Below, piece after piece: positions 20,783 through 31,880 of a stretch of DNA of 64,000 nt. The translations under genes and the position numbers were made by a program. Position 1 is the stretch's first letter, and every line of letters starts with the position of its first letter. The stretch spans positions 349,001 through 413,000 of the forward strand of contig CAJNDS010000935.1 of NCBI GenBank assembly GCA_905221605.1. The letters run 5' to 3'. This stretch comes from Symbiodinium natans (Eukaryota; Sar; Dinophyceae; Suessiales; Symbiodiniaceae). The notes under the pieces were generated by a model. The model was not told the DNA's origin. It searched no databases and was given only the letters and a program-made list of their open reading frames with translations.

Positions 20783-21444
20783 CTCATGTTTAATCCATAT
20801 CCGTCTTTTGGGCATCTACTTTCGCAGAAGAGCAACACAGGCATGTCTGCAAACCCTCAGCATAACCTCACACAGCAGGACGCCCCAAGACTGCGATGTT
20901 TTGTAGGGTATGGGCTTAAGGGTTTGGGGTTTAGTATTCTAGAATTCAGGGGAGAAAGGTTTAGTTGGAGACTCTTGTAAAGGTCAGCTGTTATGCCGAA
21001 GCCCCTGGCCGACCCTAAACCCTAAGCCCTAAACCCTAAACCCTAAACCCCTAGCCACATTGCGCCCACCCTGGCAAGGCCTCCGTCGCCCAAGCCCGCC
21101 ACCGTGGTCGCCGTCTTAGTCGCCAGGGAGCGTGAACTGAAGGTGCTTCATACTTCAAGGGCTTAGGGTTTAGGGAGTTTAGGGAGTTTAGGGAGTTTAG
21201 GGAGTTTAGGGTTTAGGGTTTAGGGCCTACGGTTTAGGGTTTAGGGTCATCTTTAGATACTTGGGCTCCAAAGCCCCTATATAGGAAGCCTTGATAGCAA
21301 CCAACGACGACAGCAACGCAACCAACAAAACTGCTAGCAGGGCTTAGGATGTTTTACTAGACATTCAGGTGCTCTTACATGCAGACCTGTGCTTTAGGGT
21401 TTAGGGTTTAGGGTTTGGGAATTGGGGTTTAGGGTTTAGGGAGT

Positions 21445-21560
21445 GTCAATGCAGACGCGTCATTTCTGAGCTGCCGGCAGCGGTGGTTGTGACCGTTGCC
21501 GTCACTGTTGTGACGGTGGTCGTCGAAATTGTCGATGACATAGACTGGGCAATCAGAGGG
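21445..21560 (-). CDS. candidate Thr/Val-rich exon
   Basis: Minus frame MSSTISTTTVTTVTATVTTT after TTGCCCAG. First of a series of Thr/Ser-rich segments, nearly all on the minus strand. The antisense frame is Val-rich and also open. Confidence 0.45.
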
Positions 21561-22217
21561 TTTAGGGTTTAGGGTTTAGGGTTTAGGGTTTAGGGTTTAG
21601 GGTTTAGGGAGCCCCAAACCCAAATAAGCTAAAACCGAAACCCCATATCCTAATTGCATCCGAAGCCCCCGAATGAATCTAAACCGCTGTTGCAGATGTC
21701 CTTGTGTGAATACGGGGATTTAAGGGGTTTACGGTTTAGGGTTTAGGGTTTAGGGGGTTGAACCTATAAACCCAACACCCTGCAAGGAGTTGCGGACGCA
21801 GGTGGGAAGGGGGACCGACTTCCCGATAGAGCGCATTTCTCCCTGAATACGGGGTAAACCCTAAACCCTAAACCCTAAACCCTAAACTTTGTGGGGACCC
21901 TAGTCGTGACATAAGCATGTAGCCGACAGTTAACCGCTGGATACTGCAAGTAAGAAGCCCTACCTCAAACCTTTCAAACCAAACCCGACCAGGATTTAGG
22001 GTTTAGGGTTTAGGGTATAGCGTATAGGGTTTAGGGCCCCAAACTCCAAACCCTGAACCTTCCACCCCAATGGGGCAAACCCCATACCCCCAACCCCACC
22101 AGGCAGTCTCCATCTGGGCCCCCGGCCAATGTCGTCGACGTCTGGGGGTTTAGGGTCGAGGGTTTAGGGTTGTTTGGGGACTGCACGGGTTTTTTCGGGT
22201 TCAGGGTTTAGGGGCAA

Positions 22218-22335
22218 GAGAACACACAGTCTTCACAGGGTTTGAGCCTCTTGTGTCTTTTGTGGCGGATGAGGTTCGAAACTCTCTTCCTGATACTCGA
22301 GTTTGTGCATAGATCGTCTCCGGAGAAGCTTGGCA
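22218..22335 (-). CDS. candidate exon, charged
   Basis: Minus frame KLEYQEESFEPHPPQKTQEA preceded by FAKLLRRRSMH. A GTGAAG donor is possible at the end. Not recognised. Confidence 0.5.
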
Positions 22336-22689
22336 AACTGGGTTTGGGGTTTAGGCGTTTAGTGCTTTAGGATCACAACTTATGGGCTCGTTTCGGTACT
22401 ATACACGATGAGGAAACTCCTGTGACAAAGACCCCCAAAGGGCCCCAGAACATCAAAAGAGACTAACCCTAAACCCTAAACCCTAAACCCTAAACCCTAA
22501 ACCCTAAACCCTAAACATTAAAAAATAGACTCTAGGAAGCTGATGGGCTCTGCGAAGTGGAGTCCCGGCCCAGGTCCCACTTTTAGGGTTTAGGGTTTAG
22601 CGTTTAGGGTTTAGGGGATTGAGGGGTTTAGGGTTTAGGGTTTAGGGGATTGAGGGGTTTAGTTGTTTGGGGCTTAGGGTTTGCCCATG

Positions 22690-22900
22690 CTCAAGACTCA
22701 AGACGCGCGACTGGAAGTCTCCTTCGGCTGTGGGTTTAGGGGGAACCTCTGCCCTAAGCCCTGAAGTTAACTTGTGGAGTATCTCGAGAAAGTATAGGAA
22801 CCCGGAGAGCCCAAAGACCCCCTTCATTGAGGAATACATCTTAAAGCTTAAAGGGGTCATATGTATGGTCTCGGGCTCCCGGGCCCTACCCCCCCCCCCC
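22690..22900 (-). CDS. candidate exon, about 66 codons
   Basis: One uninterrupted minus frame with MYSSMKGVFGLSGFLYFLEI and, further on, AEGDFQSRVLSLEHG. Bounded by a C/G-tract upstream and heptamers downstream. Confidence 0.5.
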
Positions 22901-23159
22901 CCCCCCCCTTGATTCCCCCCACCCCCCATGCTATCCCCCCGCCCCGCACCCTGGTCCCGCAGATCCCCCCCCCCCCACCCCCCAAAACAAACTTAAACCT
23001 CACACCCTTCACCCAAACCGTAAACCTTCAACCCCAAGCGCCAACCCCCCATTCACAGCACAGGCAGGGGGGGCTGAACCTTAAACCCTAAACGTACGTA
23101 AACCCTAAACCTTAAACTGTAAACCTTAAACCCTAAACCCCAAAACCCGAAAACCCTAA

Positions 23160-23470
23160 GCCCCCAACCACACCCACACCACCGGCGGGGGGGGTGGGGG
23201 CGCAGGGGTAGCACGGGCGGCCGGTCTCTGAATCTCTTCAACCCAAATCCAACCCCAACCCCCCAAACACACCACGGGCCAAAACCTTAGACCCTAAACC
23301 CTAAACCTTAAACACTAAACCCTAACCCCCAAACCACACCCGCACCACAGGGGGGGGGGGGAGCGAGGGGGTAGGCCTAATCCTTAAACCTTAAACCCTA
23401 AACCCTTGAACCCTGACCCCAACCACACCCACACCACAGGGGGTGGGGTGGGGGGGTGGGGGTAGGGATC
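23160..23470. repeat. minisatellite, about 100-bp unit
   Basis: Three units each with AACCACACCCACACCAC followed by a G tract, then decayed heptamers. Confidence 0.85.
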
Positions 23471-23595
23471 CAAGGGAGGATGAGAGGGGGATACCATCAA
23501 GGTGGGGGGAGGGGGCATGACAGCCGGGACCATATAAGGGGTACTGGGCTCCTTGGGAAGATCAGGTACCACTTGTTCGCGTCAGTAAGTTGTAA

Positions 23596-23694
23596 GGGAA
23601 TCACACCCATAGACTTGACGCAAAACATGGGATGTGGGTAGCCCGGGAATCACACGCATAGACTTGACACAAAACATGGGATGTGGGTAGCCCG
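23596..23694. repeat. tandem duplication, about 50 bp
   Basis: GGGAATCACACCCATAGACT ... GGTAGCCC is present twice with four differences. Confidence 0.93.
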
Positions 23695-24106
23695 CTCACA
23701 GCACATAGCTCGGGGAATGGGACAAGGGTGGTTTCAAGAAGGGGGGTTAGTGACGGAGGGAAAACGTGCCCAAGTGTCGCTACATAGTATACATACTAAT
23801 GTGCGAAAGCTATTTGCCGCTCTATACATGTTTTTTCCGGCGTACTATAGAATGTGTCCCAAGTTGTGCGAGGGAGCCTCTGGCGAAAAACTGCCTCCCG
23901 AATTCAGCCGGAGCCTCCCAGACAAACCAATCAAGGGAGTGGCCAAAATGACTTTTCCGGGGCTGGCTAAAATCAATTTGGCCTTCTTCCGAGTGGCCTT
24001 GTAGTTTACTTACACAGAACGGAACGGAACGGAACGCTCGGAACGGAAGACTCCGCAACAACCGGAACGGAACTGGCACTGCGTGGAGATAGCTGAAAGA
24101 TGCTGA

Positions 24107-24720
24107 AAGCAACAGCCCCTCAATCGCGCCGTAGTTAAGGGCGTTCTCATGCGGCTGAAAAGATGTTCCCAAATTACTGGGACGACAATCGGAACACCCT
24201 CATCCGCGCGTCAAGTAAGGGTTTGGAGCTTTCATCGCGCGCACCAAATTGCTGAACCGAGGCAGCCTTTTCGCACGGTGAATAAGGGTTTGGAGCCTTG
24301 GTCGCGCCGTTGTGAAGGAGGTCGACAACCGAAACGGCCTTCTTCGCGCGATAATTACGGATTTGGAGCCTTACGAACGCTGTAGTTAAAGAGGCCCCCA
24401 AATTGCTGAAATGGACGACAACCAAAACAGCCTTATTCGCGCGGTAAATAAGGATTTGGAGCCTTCATCGCGCCCAAAAACTCAAGAGGAGGTTCCTCAA
24501 ATGGTGAAATGGAAGAAAACCGAAACAGCCCTATTCGCGCGGTAAATAAGGGCTTGGAAGTGGAGGACCTCCTAACCGAAGTGTTTCGGGCCACAAGATC
24601 CACGGTAACGCGAGGGCACAAACACTTCTTAGCCGAAGTCCCCCACTTCCAAATCCTTCTTCGCGCCGTAAATAATGGCTCAAATTGGTTGAAGCCCAAC
24701 ACCCCCCAAATTACAGCGTA
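24107..24720. repeat. degenerate satellite, about 95-bp unit
   Basis: Five or more units built on AACAGCCTTATTCGCGC-GGTAAATAAGG and TTTGGAGCCTTCATCGCGCC. This stretch is free of heptamers. Open frames within it follow the repeat and are not called. Confidence 0.85.
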
Positions 24721-25009
24721 GTCAAGGATGTTCCAAAACTACCTTATTCGCGCCGTAAATAAGGATGCTCTCTGTTGGCGCCAAGTGCTTGAAACCCAAA
24801 ACCCTTAGCTACGCGATGCTCTCTACTGGTTGAAGTTCACTAAGACCCAAAATGCCTCCACCACAGGGCGGTTAAGGATGCTCCAAGGCCATCTTCTAAT
24901 CGCAGGCGTAGTTAGGACGCTCTCTTCTGACTGAACTTGAATAAAAACCTTCATAACTATGCCGTAGTTCAAGATGCTCCCAAATTGCTGAAAAGGCAAG
25001 GTGCCTAGA

Positions 25010-25380
25010 GGCATGATTTTCTGCTGCAAACATACAAAAAAAGCATTCTGAGGTATCCAACATGCTGTTTGGCTGGTGTTCATGTACAAACTCTCCAGAA
25101 CCATACTTTTGAGTTCAAAACATGTCTAACCCCAAACCTTAAACCTTACTTAATGTTAAGCCTTGAACCCTAGATCTTAACAAAAACGACAAGCCAAGGT
25201 GTCTAGAACAACGTTTTTCTTTTTCTGCTGAAACATACCAAAAAGGCATCTTGAAGCTGGTTTCACTTGCAAAACGCAGACCAAACTCTCCAGAACAACA
25301 TTCTTTAGCTCAAAACATGCCTAACCTCAAACCTCAAACCTTACTTAAACTTAAATTGAACCCTAGATCTTAACAAAACG
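25010..25380. repeat. tandem duplication, about 190 bp
   Basis: Two diverged copies sharing TTTTCTGCTG-AAACATAC, AAACTCTCCAGAAC and CCCTAGATCTTAACAAAA. Confidence 0.85.
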
Positions 25381-25633
25381 GCTATAAGCCCTGCAACCCT
25401 AACACCACCCCCCCCCCCCCCCCCCGCCCCCAACTACAACCCTAAAGGGCCCTAAGGCCTGCAGGGCCTAAACCCCCTTACCCTAACCACCCTTCTTACA
25501 TGCCCTGAATAGCCCGAGAGCCCAAAACCTTTCAGGAGCATTCCGAACATTACAAAAATCATCCAAGTTTTGTTTAGGGCGAAGAACATAACCTAAATCG
25601 CAACATGGACCCTCGTATAGAGTAATGCAGATT

Positions 25634-25722
25634 CCTCTTGGCTGCACTTAGGAGGGTAGCTAAAAATTAAAATTTTAGCTGCCTTATTAAGAAACCCAAT
25701 AAATACGGTAAAGTACCACAAA
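25634..25722 (+). mobile_element. 109-bp hairpin element, deleted copy
   Basis: Same ends as the other copies but lacking the stretch between AACCCAATAAA and TACGGTAAAG. Confidence 0.75.
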
Positions 25723-25869
25723 GTCCTTAAACCCTAAACCCTAGACCCTTAGACCCTTAACTTCGGAGTTTTCGGCTTGGGGGGGGGGGGGGGGGCGACT
25801 GAACTTGAGCAACCCTAAACCCTAAACTCTAAACCCTGAACCCTAAGCCCCAGACCCTTAACTTAGGAG

Positions 25870-25945
25870 CTTTCGGCGGAGGCGCGGTAACTGTGGTGCT
25901 GGTCGTGGTGGTCGTGGTCAGGTCCACCAGATCAATCACAACACC
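25870..25945 (-). CDS. candidate Thr-rich exon
   Basis: Minus frame TTTTTTSTTVTAPP. Short and low in complexity; kept because it belongs to the series of Thr/Ser-rich segments. Confidence 0.35.
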
Positions 25946-25956
25946 TGGACACTTGC

Positions 25957-26050
25957 GGAGTTTAGGGTTTAGGGTTAGGGGTTTAGGGTTTAGGGTTTAG
26001 GGTTTAGGGTTTAGGGTTTAGGGTTTAGGGTTTAGGGTTTAGGGTTTAGA
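25957..26050 (+). repeat. telomeric array TTTAGGG
   Basis: Thirteen units. Further arrays of the same strand lie at 26314-26400 and 26851-26930. Confidence 0.97.
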
Positions 26051-27011
26051 GCTCGGGCATGAAAGTTGACGGTTCAGGGCGCACAGGGCGCCCGACTAGA
26101 ACCCCAATTCAAGAATGCACCGGAATCTCAACGCCTAAGCCCGAGCCCCAATAAAAAAGGACTCTTCAGCTGCCCGCAACCCACCGAAACTGGAGACGCT
26201 GCGACCACCACAACGACCATCATTTTCGGGTCCTTTCTTGAGAAAATTAGGGCTCAGAGATTAGGGCTCAGGGCTCAGGTCTCAGGGCTCAGGGGCGGCG
26301 AAGCATCCTTGTCGAGGGTTTAGGGTTTAGGGTTTAGGGTTTAGGGTTTAGGGTTTAGGGTTTAGGGTTTAGGGTTTAGGGTTTAGGGTTTAGGGTTTGC
26401 CCTGAATGTGTAGGGTTGAGGGCTTCAGAAAGAAACAGCACACTGACCAATGAGCTTCAGCAAGTCCCCTCAGCCCGAAACCCTACAGGCCCTAAACCCA
26501 GGAGTGAAAAAGTTATGATTGTGTTTTGAGCGTTTTAAGGGTTTAGGGTTTAGGGGTTTAAGGTTTAGGGTTTAGGGTTAGGGTTTAGGGTTTAGGGGTT
26601 TAGGGGGGGATGGGCGGGGGGGATGGGCAGGGTTAGGGTCCTACCATAGACAATTTCCGTTTTCGTGTGCACGGGCATGTAGCCAGGAAATGAAAGAGAC
26701 ACTGAAGCCCAAAACCCAACACCCTAACCCTTTAAACTTTAAGCCGAAGCCAATTTTTGTCCCTATACCCTGACAGAAGGACAGAAGTGACAGAAGGATA
26801 GGATCTTTGACGGGAAGTAGGTGAGCAACACTAGCACGCTGGACTTGCAGCTAGGGTTTAGGGTTTAGGGTTTAGGGTTTAGGGTTTAGGGTTTAGGGTT
26901 TAGGCTTTAGGCTTTAGGGTTTAGGGTTCCCCCGTAGACCAACAATCCTCAATAGGGATTATTGTACCCGCGATTATAATCCCTATTAAGGACTCTCGGG
27001 GGGAATTCTCC

Positions 27012-27073
27012 CAAGGGTACATGAGCCAAACATGGGCATGCTAAGCTCGGGCTTCAAAGTAGCTCCCCTTATT
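27012..27073 (-). CDS. exon joined in phase to 27212-27309
   Basis: After CCAAAGTCAG the frame reads IRGATLKPELSMPMFGSCTL. The split AG+A codon with the previous exon gives Arg. Ends near a GA-type donor at the edge of an element C copy. Confidence 0.55.
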
Positions 27074-27211
27074 CTGACTTTGGGCCCGAAGTATATACTA
27101 TTTGGGCTTAGGGTTTAGGGTTTAGGGTTTAGGGTTTAGGGTTTAGGGTTTAGGGGATTTGGCATTCCCGAACTATCGCACTTGGGGGCTCTAAACAGTG
27201 AGAATCAAAAC

Positions 27212-27309
27212 CTGGGACTTGCCGCGGCTACGCCGAGCGCCACACCATCTTCCAAAAAGTCGTACGTGTAGTTCGCACCGGCCGGCACGACGATGATCTT
27301 GCTGTACGC
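27212..27309 (-). CDS. exon with both splice sites
   Basis: TCTCCTAG|G at the start and CCCAG|GTTTTG at the end bound 98 nt reading YSKIIVVPAGANYTYDFLED then GVALGVAAASP. Clearly protein-like; not recognised. A further open stretch at 27350-27435 may be the preceding exon. Confidence 0.65.
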
Positions 27310-27604
27310 CTAGGAGATTTCGCACCGGGCTTGGGTTACGCTTTGCCTCGGCCTGGAAGAGCCCAAGGAACCAAAACCCGAGTTACACTGCCTAGAATCC
27401 AAAGTCCCGATGATCCTATGCCGCTACGAAATCTGAAAGCTCCCAACGCTGGAGCCTGATGGCTTAAGGGGAAAACCCTAAACCCTAAAGCCTAAACCCA
27501 AAACCCTAAACCCTGAACCCTGAACCCTGAACCCTAAACCCTGAACCCTAAACCCTGAACCCTGAACCCTGAACCTTAAAACGGGCCAGAGGTAAGAGGT
27601 GTGC

Positions 27605-27690
27605 GGTGAGCTTTTGTAGGTGGTTGCAGCCGACGAGGGGTATCACACCAAAGCAGAACGCCATGAATATCTTCGAAAGACGAAAAAACC
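27605..27690 (-). CDS. candidate exon, unknown protein
   Basis: Minus frame SFEDIHGVLLWCDTPRRLQP then PTKAHRTPLTS. Follows a T-rich acceptor-like stretch. Confidence 0.45.
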
Positions 27691-27808
27691 GCAACCCACT
27701 ACATGATAGGGTTCAGGGTTCTACTTTCCAGGGCCCCTATGCTCAAGAACAGAATCTCAACCCTGAGAGCCACCCTCACTGCGTCCAATTACTCCTGAAT
27801 ACTCCTGA

Positions 27809-27949
27809 TACTACTACTACTACCAGTCCAACCAGTCCTACTAGTACTCGTACTCGTACTAGTACTAGTACTAGTGCTAGTGCTAGTACTACTACGACGA
27901 CGACGACCACCACCACCACCACCACCACCACCACCACCACCACCACCAC
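27809..27949. repeat. trinucleotide microsatellite (ACT/AGT then CCA)
   Basis: ACT, CGT/AGT and finally about fifteen CCA triplets. The plus frame would encode Thr/Ser and the minus frame Trp; neither is taken as coding without transcript support. Confidence 0.95.
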
Positions 27950-28144
27950 TGCCTGCTATTGCTACGTGTCATTCTCTTCACTGCTATGGTTATTCGTATG
28001 GGAGTTTGTATTCCCCTGACTACTACCCAGTCAAGTGCGAAACCTTCTAGTGCTTGGGTGAACCTGATGTTCTGAGGCGAGTTGAGGCTTTCTCTAAACC
28101 TTAAACCATCGATCATAGGTTTAGTTTAGGTTTTGGGGTTCCTG

Positions 28145-28240
28145 TTTCCGGTATAGCTGGGAGCCCTGCAAACGCCGGCATGCTGATGGTAATCGAGTAG
28201 AGGTTCTCTTCGCAGCAAATTGGAGGAGTGGTGCCTCAGC
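28145..28240 (-). CDS. candidate exon, unknown protein
   Basis: After AAGCTGAG|G, minus frame with NLLRREPLLDYHQHAGVCRA. Confidence 0.5.
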
Positions 28241-28419
28241 TTGAACCCAACACCCTAAAGGCCCTAAAACCCTCCTCATTACTCTGATGGCTGTTGCGTT
28301 ACTACTTTACTACTACCACCGTTGTGACTGTTACAAGAAAAGTTATGTCTTGCTTATACAGTAAACCCCATAGTCTCAAGCTCGTAGAACCCCCCCATAC
28401 CCAAAGTAGGGGAACCTTG

Positions 28420-28542
28420 TGTTGCCAGTGTAAGTGTAAGTGCACTTGGCGTTTGTCGAGATAGATTCGACAGATCGTTTCCATTTAGGTTGCGACACTG
28501 ACTTAATGTCGTCATGGCTAGAACCCTGTAACTTCCCATGCC
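28420..28542 (-). CDS. candidate exon with strong acceptor
   Basis: TTTCTCAATGTCTTTCTCAG|G precedes GSYRVLAMTTLSQCRNLNGN and then DLSNLSRQTPSALT. The acceptor pyrimidine tract is one of the best in the window. Confidence 0.55.
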
Positions 28543-28582
28543 TGAGAAAGACATTGAGAAAAAGTCTGCAGCCAAGACCCTA

Positions 28583-28712
28583 CTTGGAGGTTCAGGGTAC
28601 TCATTAACCAATTATAACTGTACTTGTAACCATATTGGCGCACATAAAGGGCTTACAAGTGGGCTATAAGTACAGTTAGAATTGGTTCATAAGTACCATG
28701 AACCTCCAAGTA
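28583..28712. mobile_element. element B, complete copy
   Basis: ACTTGGAGGTTCAGGGTACT and its inverted mate AGTACCATGAACCTCCAAGT bound about 125 bp; subterminal ATTGGTT/AACCAAT also pair. A MITE-like structure without coding capacity. Confidence 0.85.
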
Positions 28713-29218
28713 AACCCCCCAATGGCTTAGTGAGTGCGTAAGGACTACAGTTAAACTGGTTTTTTAACTGTTCAACCCTCATGAGCCCTACAAGTGTAAC
28801 CTAGTCTCGAGCTCACTGGCTAAGCTATCAGTCACGCGGAAAAATGGCACATTTTTGGGTTATACTTCTCCGAATCCTACAACCCATACTCCATACCTTC
28901 TCAGCACCCAAGCTAGACCCCCCCTAAACCCGGAGCACCCTTAAAGCTTGAAAGGGAGATGCCGCACAGAGCTCGGTGTACCAGGCTGCATCTGCGCAGA
29001 GTTTGAAACCCTTTGAGCCCCAAGCCCTAAACCCTAGGGTTTAGGGTTTCGGGCTTAGGGTTTAGGAGTTTTGAACCCAGAAAGCCATAGGCTAAAACTC
29101 CCCCCTCCCCCCTCCCCCCAAAACAAAAAGCTTCAGGGGTAATGGTTCATAAAGTTCTTAAAGGTTCGTGCCGCTCCATCCGTAGTATAGAGCTTAGGGT
29201 CGAGGGTTGAAGGCTTAC

Positions 29219-29271
29219 AAGGCGACCGTGCGGACTAAATGAAACGTAAAACGGCTTCTGGTCCATATACC
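29219..29271 (-). CDS. exon with GTAAGC donor
   Basis: Minus frame YMDQKPFYVSFSPHGRL ending directly at |GTAAGCC. Upstream CCCTCTTAAG|G serves as acceptor. Confidence 0.6.
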
Positions 29272-29409
29272 TTAAGAGGGATTATGCTTGCTGAGGGCAT
29301 GTAACTCCCGTAAACTCCCAACTCCAAACCGTAAACCCTGGGCCCTCTGCAGGGACGATTTGGTCCCCAAGGTATACCAACCCTAATTACCAGCACCAAA
29401 ACTCTCAGC

Positions 29410-29555
29410 CTGCCGTGCGGCTCTTGCTGGTGTGTCCAAGAACTGTGGCGTCCTTCGGGATGTGACCACCTCGGCGCATCTCCGCGCGTCCAGGGCAGAT
29501 GTCACAAAGTGACGTGCGAGTGTGAAGCTCGGGCCTTTCGGGCTTTTGGGGCGTC
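29410..29555 (-). CDS. candidate exon with GC donor
   Basis: Frame of about 45 codons: FTLARHFVTSALDARRCAEV then VTSRRTPQFLDTPARAARQ, ending CGGCAG|GCTGAG. Not recognised. Confidence 0.6.
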
Positions 29556-29612
29556 TGTGGCTCTGAATTTAGGGTTTCGCGCCACCCTAAACCCTAAACC
29601 CTAAACCCTAAA

Positions 29613-29718
29613 GGACGGCTTTCTGGGTGCTTTCGGGCTTCAGAGCCTTGGGGTGGGGAGCGCTCCGGCGGCCACATCCCTGAGGCCAGCCGGCGCATCG
29701 TGAGGCAAGGTGATCGAG
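29613..29718 (-). CDS. exon joined in phase to 29846-29957
   Basis: After GATACTCAG the frame reads LDHLASRCAGWPQGCGRRSA and continues to a stop near 29610. Phase 0 matches the previous exon. A second open frame exists on the same strand. Confidence 0.5.
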
Positions 29719-29845
29719 CTGAGTATCAGGAACGTCTATACGGACGACCCTTGTAGCCCTATATGAAGCAGGGTATATATTTCTTGTAAAGGACACCAGG
29801 TATATACACTCGCCAATATTAAAAAGGAACCTTATATACACTCAC

Positions 29846-29957
29846 CAAAAGCGGTAATGTAAACCCTGCTTCATATGGAGCCAAATTACAAAACAAGAAC
29901 AATCCGCTGTCCGCGGAACCCAAACATCCATCAGAATGGTCTATGTACACCCAGTAT
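29846..29957 (-). CDS. exon with GTGAGT donor
   Basis: ACCTGCTAG|A opens YWVYIDHSDGCLGSADSGLF then LFCNLAPYEAGFTLPLL, ending exactly at |GTGAGT. Length and phase are consistent. Part of it overlaps an inverted repeat (CATATGAAGCAGGGT and mate), so an element may have donated the splice site. Confidence 0.65.
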
Positions 29958-29972
29958 CTAGCAGGTGTACGT

Positions 29973-30080
29973 GGAGGTTCATGGTACTTATTCACCAATC
30001 ATAACCGTACGTATAACTGTACCTATAACCACAGTACAGTTCTAATACTTGTTTAATAAGTACCATGAACCTCCAAGCAC
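29973..30080. mobile_element. element B, second copy
   Basis: GGAGGTTCATGGTACTTATT ... AATAAGTACCATGAACCTCC, shorter inside than the 28583 copy. Confidence 0.85.
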
Positions 30081-30164
30081 CCTAAACCCTAAACCCTAAA
30101 CCCCAAACCCTAAACCCTAAACCCTAAACCCCAAAATCTAGCAAGGGTACAGCAACAACTCGCT

Positions 30165-30261
30165 GGCAGGCCACAGTCGTCCACCGGCAGCACCACGTAG
30201 CCGTCCAGCACGCTCTCGTCCACAACCCCATTGACCATGTTTGGCCCGAATACCACCGTGC
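30165..30261 (-). CDS. exon with AG|G acceptor
   Basis: CTCAGCCGCAG|G then TVVFGPNMVNGVVDESVLDG and YVVLPVDDCGLPA. Highly protein-like. The donor is GA (CCAGC|GAGTTG) or GT a little later. Family not recognised. Confidence 0.65.
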
Positions 30262-30487
30262 CTGCGGCTGAGGGCTGCGGGCCCGAAACCCGCAACCCGA
30301 AACCCTAAACCCTAAACCCTAAACCCTAAACCTTAAACCCAAAACCCAAAACCCAAAACCCAAAACCCTAAACCCTAAACCCTAAACAAAACACCAACCC
30401 CCCAAACCCCAAACACTAAACCCGAACCCCTGAACCCTAAACAGAACTCCCTGCAACATGCTTGACCCTCCTCGGATCCCCCTGATA

Positions 30488-30590
30488 TTAACCCCCCCCC
30501 CCTACCCCCCAATATAAAAATTACCCCTACTATGGTTACATTAGAGAAAGGGGGGGGGGTATATAATTTTTGGGGGGTAGGGGGGTGTTG
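30488..30590. repeat. C-tract/G-tract inverted repeat
   Basis: CCCCCCCTACCCCCCAATAT on the left mirrors ATAATTTTTGGGGGGTAGGG on the right. Second example of a TIR structure with homopolymer arms. Confidence 0.85.
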
Positions 30591-30991
30591 AATATTCGGG
30601 GGGAAGGGTTTATAGGGGCCTTAATGATTAGAATGGCTCCGGGTTTTGGTGCTGAAAGGCCGCAAGGTATAACCTTAAACCCTGAACCCCAAATCCCACA
30701 CCCGACACCCGATGGACTTCAGGGGAACACCCAGCACCCAGAACTCATAAATCGCAAAACTTAACCCTCACACCCCCCAAATTGCGGTCCACGTAGCCCA
30801 ACCCTTCCCCAAGCCTTAAGCCCTAAAACCCTACTAACCAGAAACCCACCCCGAAGCTTAAACAAAAACAAACAACAAGAATCCTTCAAACCCCAAACCG
30901 CCTCAACCCCAAAACCATACAGTCTCGAAACCCATATTCCACTGAACAGGCAATACCAGAACCATGGGCGGGGGTTCCTAACTTCTGGCAC

Positions 30992-31021
30992 CTTTTGGGT
31001 CTCCCTGTTGAGCACGGCACC
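30992..31021 (-). CDS. possible 30-nt microexon
   Basis: CTCTTGCTCAG|GGT ... CAAAAG|GTGCCA encloses GAVLNRETQK. Both sites are good, but the frame is also open beyond them. Confidence 0.4.
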
Positions 31022-31227
31022 CTGAGCAAGAGGAGGCCCTAAACCCTAAACTCTAAACCCCTACCCCCCAAACCCCTGAACCCCTAAACCCCTGAGCCCT
31101 AAACCCTTTAATTCCTAAACCCCAAGCCCTAAACCCCCTAAGCCCCCAAACCCCAAACCCGAAAGTGCAAACCCTAAAACAGAAAACCCTAAACCAAGCC
31201 ACAAGCCCCAAACCCTAAACCCTGAAC

Positions 31228-31332
31228 CCTCAACCCTAAACCACCCCTAAACCCTAAACCCTAAACCCTAAACCCTAAACCCTAAACCCTAAACCCTAAA
31301 CCCTAAACCCTAAACCCTAAACCCTAAACCAC
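31228..31332 (-). repeat. telomeric array CCCTAAA
   Basis: Fourteen units, mostly perfect. Confidence 0.97.
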
Positions 31333-31336
31333 CCAA

Positions 31337-31412
31337 GGGATGTGATTCCTCCGAAGTCCCCGGTCTTCTCATCGGTGTCGTTGAATCCTGCATCGCCTCG
31401 GTCTTTTGGGTG
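31337..31412 (-). CDS. candidate exon, acidic
   Basis: Minus frame KDRGDAGFNDTDEKTGDFGG then ITSLG. Acidic and Gly-rich. The phrase GDAGF returns in the exon at 37150-37214, possibly a repeated module. The DTDEKTGDF string loosely recalls a calcium loop but does not fit the EF-hand spacing. Confidence 0.55.
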
Positions 31413-31620
31413 CACTTTCTTTTTTGGGGGTGGGTGGGTGGGGCATCTTTTTTTGAATGTGTATGTTTTGGGGGGGTTTGGGGGGGGGGGGGGGGGGGGG
31501 ATGGGGTGCAGGGTTCTAGAGCTCTGGGTTTTGGGTTTTGGGTTTAGGGTTTGGGGTTCAGGGTTTGGGGTTTAGCAATTGGGGAACCCTAAACCGTAAA
31601 TTCTAAACCCCCTCAAGTAC

Positions 31621-31688
31621 CCTCAAGGTATCTTCCTTGGCCAACCAGAAAGTCACCACAAGGAGCTCACACAAGGCCTCCCGGAAGA
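31621..31688 (-). CDS. exon with both splice sites
   Basis: TAAGCCCAG|T ... TTGAGG|GTACTT bounds 68 nt reading FREALCELLVVTFWLAKEDT. Confidence 0.6.
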
Positions 31689-31797
31689 CTGGGCTTAGAG
31701 CTTGCGTTGGGAGTTCAGGTTTCGGGGTTTCGAGGTGTAACCCTAAACCCTGAACCCGAAACCCGAAACCCTAAACTGCTGGGGCTCAGCGTTGTTC

Positions 31798-31880
31798 AAG
31801 AGCTTGGGACCCAGCAAACGCGGCACTGGATGTAGGACTGAGCTGCATGCCTTGCAGTTTTGCCGGAGCGGGAACTGAAA
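31798..31880 (-). CDS. candidate exon, unknown protein
   Basis: CATTGGTTTCAG| precedes FPLRQNCKACSSVLHPVPRL. Good acceptor; the donor is uncertain. Confidence 0.5.

Noticed and set aside
31337-31412. EF-hand loop
   Set aside because: The acidic residues do not fall on the 1,3,5,12 spacing.
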